Origin: Bordetella genomosp. 13
GTDB lineage: Bacteria > Pseudomonadota > Gammaproteobacteria > Burkholderiales > Burkholderiaceae_B
Assembly (NCBI RefSeq): GCF_007679965.1
Contig: NZ_VEHL01000002.1
Coordinates: forward strand, 542,235 to 606,234
DNA: 64,000 bases
Direction: 5' to 3'
In this document: positions 62,297-64,000 of the stretch, piece after piece
Layout: each line of letters starts with the position of its first letter
How positions within the stretch are numbered: position 1 is the stretch's first letter
Notes under the pieces: generated by a model
Told to the model about the DNA's origin: nothing
Databases searched by the model: none
Seen by the model: only the letters and a program-made list of their open reading frames with translations
Program-made: the position numbers and the translations under genes

Positions 62297-62818
62297 ATGA
62301 GTCGTTCGTTTTTGCCTTTGGCTGGCGCGCTGTGCGCCGGGTTGGTGCTGGCAGGTTGCGCGGTCCAGAAACCCACGGCTTCCAAGCCGGCCGATGCCAC
62401 GGCGCCCGCCGTGGCCGCCGCCGCCGAACCGGTACGCTGCACCCCCGTGCGCGGCGACGATCCGATGGTCGGCACCTGGTATTCGGTCTCGCGTCCGCGC
62501 GGTTTCGCCGGCGATCTCCAGGCCCTGACGGTGCTCTCGCCCGATGGCCGCATGACCTACGAAACGCAGATGAAGGTGGGCCGCAAGACCCGTCCCGCCC
62601 TGCGCGAATCGGGTTGCTGGACGGTGGCCGACGGCGTCTACACCATGCGCACCACCGAATCCAACGGCGACATCGTCGATGCGGGCGATCCCATCTACAC
62701 CAACAGCTACCGCGTCGAGAAGGTCGACCGCGGCCAGCTGAGGCTGCGCGAGATCCGCGGCAGCGGCCAAGTGCTCAGCGCCAAGCGCATGCAGCCGGGC
62801 TACCGCCTGCCCAACTGA
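62297..62818 (+). CDS. Hypothetical lipoprotein
   Basis: A 173-residue exported protein. The signal peptide ends in VLAGC with the lipid cysteine near residue 21. A short Ala-rich linker leads to a compact domain with DDPMVGTWYSVSRPRG, LSPDGRMTYETQMKVG and SGCWTVADGVYTMRTTES, which looks like a small lipocalin-type beta barrel. The function is unknown. It stands alone between the lyase and the MFS gene. Confidence 0.82.
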   Translation: MSRSFLPLAGALCAGLVLAGCAVQKPTASKPADATAPAVAAAAEPVRCTPVRGDDPMVGTWYSVSRPRGFAGDLQALTVLSPDGRMTYETQMKVGRKTRPALRESGCWTVADGVYTMRTTESNGDIVDAGDPIYTNSYRVEKVDRGQLRLREIRGSGQVLSAKRMQPGYRLPN

Positions 62819-62938
62819 GCCGGTTGGCGCACGGCGCGCCCGCGGCATGTCTGGTGGGCATGCCGCTGCGCACGCCTGCTACGCTCGTCCCCTGATGTAA
62901 GGTAGCGGACTTCCGCCACCGTCCCCGCTCGCGCCTTC

Positions 62939-64000
62939 ATGCCCACGCCGTCCTCGGAAACCCGCGCCATCCTGTTGCTGGCCCTGGCGGCGTTCGTCAG
63001 CGCCTGCGCCTTCCGCATCTGCGATCCCATGCTGCCGCTGCTGGCCAAGGAGTTCGGCACCTCCACCGGCCAGGCCGCGCATGCCGTCACCGCCTTCGCG
63101 GTGGCCTACGGGGTGCTGCAGATGTTCTTCGGCCCGGTCGGCGACCGCTACGGCAAGTACCGCGTGGTCTGCGTGGCCACGTTCCTGTGCGCGCTGGGCA
63201 GCGCCGGCGCGGTCATGGCCGGTTCGCTGGACATGCTGGTGATCTGCCGCGCGCTGTCGGGCGCCGCGGGCGCCGGCATCGTGCCGCTGTCGATGGCCTG
63301 GATAGGCGACAACGTTCCCTACGAGCGCCGCCAGGCCACCCTGGCGCGCTTTCTCACGGGCACCATCCTGGGCATGGCATGCGGCCAGCTGGCGGGCGGC
63401 CTGTTCGCCGAGTCGCTGGGCTGGCGCTGGGCCTTCGGGTCGCTGGTGCTGGGCTATCTGCTGGTCGGCATGCTGCTGGTGCGCGAGGTGCGGCGCCAGC
63501 GCGCTCAGGGCGCTTTCCAGGGCGCCCAGGTCGCGGGCGCGGGAGGCGGTTTCATGGCCCAGGCGCGGCGCGTGCTGGGCGTGCCGTGGGCGCGCGTGGT
63601 GCTGTTCACCGTGTTCGTCGAGGGCGTGCTGGTGTTCGGCGCCCTGGCGTTCGCCCCGGTCTACCTGCACGAGAAATTCGGCCTGTCGCTGACCCGCGCC
63701 GGCGCGGTCGTCGCCGTGTATGCGTTGGGCGGACTGCTTTACACCGTGGTGGCCCGGGCCGTGCTCAGGCGGCTGGGAGAACGCGGCCTGGCCCTGGCCG
63801 GCGGCATGGTGCTGTGCGCGGCATTCCTGTCCTACCTGCTGGGCCCGACATGGCACTGGGCCATCGCGGCCAGCATCCTGGCCGGCTTCGGCTATTACCT
63901 GCTGCACGCCACGCTGCAGACCAACGCCACCCAGATGGTGCCCGCCGCGCGCGGCACGGCGGTGGCGTGGTTCGCGTCCTGCCTGTTCATGGGCCAGGCG
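62939..64000 (+). CDS. MFS transporter, cut by the window edge
   Basis: At least 354 residues, running off the right end. The first helix starts at residue 9 (AILLLALAAFVSACAFR). The MFS motif A is GPVGDRYGKYRVVCV between helices 2 and 3, and LSGAAGAGIVPLSMAW is in helix 4. About ten helices can be counted. It resembles proton-coupled drug or metabolite exporters of the DHA group. The ATG at 62939 is taken from the helix position. The substrate is unknown. Confidence 0.88.
   Translation, partial: MPTPSSETRAILLLALAAFVSACAFRICDPMLPLLAKEFGTSTGQAAHAVTAFAVAYGVLQMFFGPVGDRYGKYRVVCVATFLCALGSAGAVMAGSLDMLVICRALSGAAGAGIVPLSMAWIGDNVPYERRQATLARFLTGTILGMACGQLAGGLFAESLGWRWAFGSLVLGYLLVGMLLVREVRRQRAQGAFQGAQVAGAGGGFMAQARRVLGVPWARVVLFTVFVEGVLVFGALAFAPVYLHEKFGLSLTRAGAVVAVYALGGLLYTVVARAVLRRLGERGLALAGGMVLCAAFLSYLLGPTWHWAIAASILAGFGYYLLHATLQTNATQMVPAARGTAVAWFASCLFMGQA

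Overview
The window is a high-GC chromosomal segment of a betaproteobacterium, most likely of the Bordetella/Achromobacter group (Alcaligenaceae). The pointers are two periplasmic Bug-type receptors, an Ala/Lys-repeat histone H1-like protein of the BpH1 kind, a Gram-negative D-alanylation (dra/dlt) locus, and a family of short intercistronic repeats. Gene density is high, ATGA stop/start overlaps are common, and TTG and GTG starts are frequent. No rRNA, tRNA, CRISPR array or insertion sequence was recognised.

Layout. 1-3908 (+): the membrane and ATPase part of a Dpp/Opp-type peptide ABC importer. 4260-12083 (-): a seven-gene catabolic operon (monooxygenase/reductase, SDR, enoyl-CoA hydratase, acyl-CoA dehydrogenase, CoA ligase, thioesterase, RidA) that fits the aerobic CoA-dependent 2-aminobenzoate (anthranilate) pathway. 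A perfect 10-bp inverted repeat lies in its promoter region, and an ACR3-like transporter diverges from it. 13494-18338 (-): a FapA-like DUF342 protein, hemL, thiE and a degenerate thiD homologue. 18505-20635 (+): rubredoxin, yqgE, ruvX and a plsC-like acyltransferase. 20727-25374: two LysR-controlled clusters, one with an isochorismatase-family hydrolase and one with a Bug receptor plus an amidohydrolase.

25390-34356 (-): apaH, lptG, mtgA, aroE, a TonB-family protein, an RNB ribonuclease, yqiA and mpl, with repeat elements at two gene junctions. 34429-41821 (+): a TlpA-like thioredoxin, aroQ, accB, accC, prmA, a zinc-ribbon DUF3426 protein, a PfkB kinase and a glycine-zipper lipoprotein. 42011-46126 (+): the dltC-dltD-dltX-dltB-dltA locus. 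Its 41-residue DltX-like microprotein carries the FxYxxF C-terminus that is central to D-alanyl transfer in Gram-positive bacteria. 46151-47119 (-): a lower-GC accessory DUF3800-type gene with its own promoter and a leader hairpin. 47326-48665 (-): yggT and the histone H1-like gene. 48976-53136 (-): nrdA-nrdB (transcribed nrdA first) behind two well-spaced NrdR boxes. 53442-57543: a fused indolepyruvate:ferredoxin oxidoreductase divergent from an Lrp/AsnC regulator. 57627-62143 (+): a self-contained GntR-controlled operon (Bug receptor, regulator, two-subunit aconitase-type hydratase, isocitrate-lyase-type C-C lyase) with a 22-bp operator over its promoter. The window closes with a lipoprotein and an MFS transporter cut by the edge.

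The observations most worth following are the DltX-like microprotein, the intercistronic repeats that seem to carry a stop/start overlap at one edge and a Shine-Dalgarno at the other, the hydratase/lyase operon of unknown substrate, and the ThiD homologue that has lost its catalytic motif.
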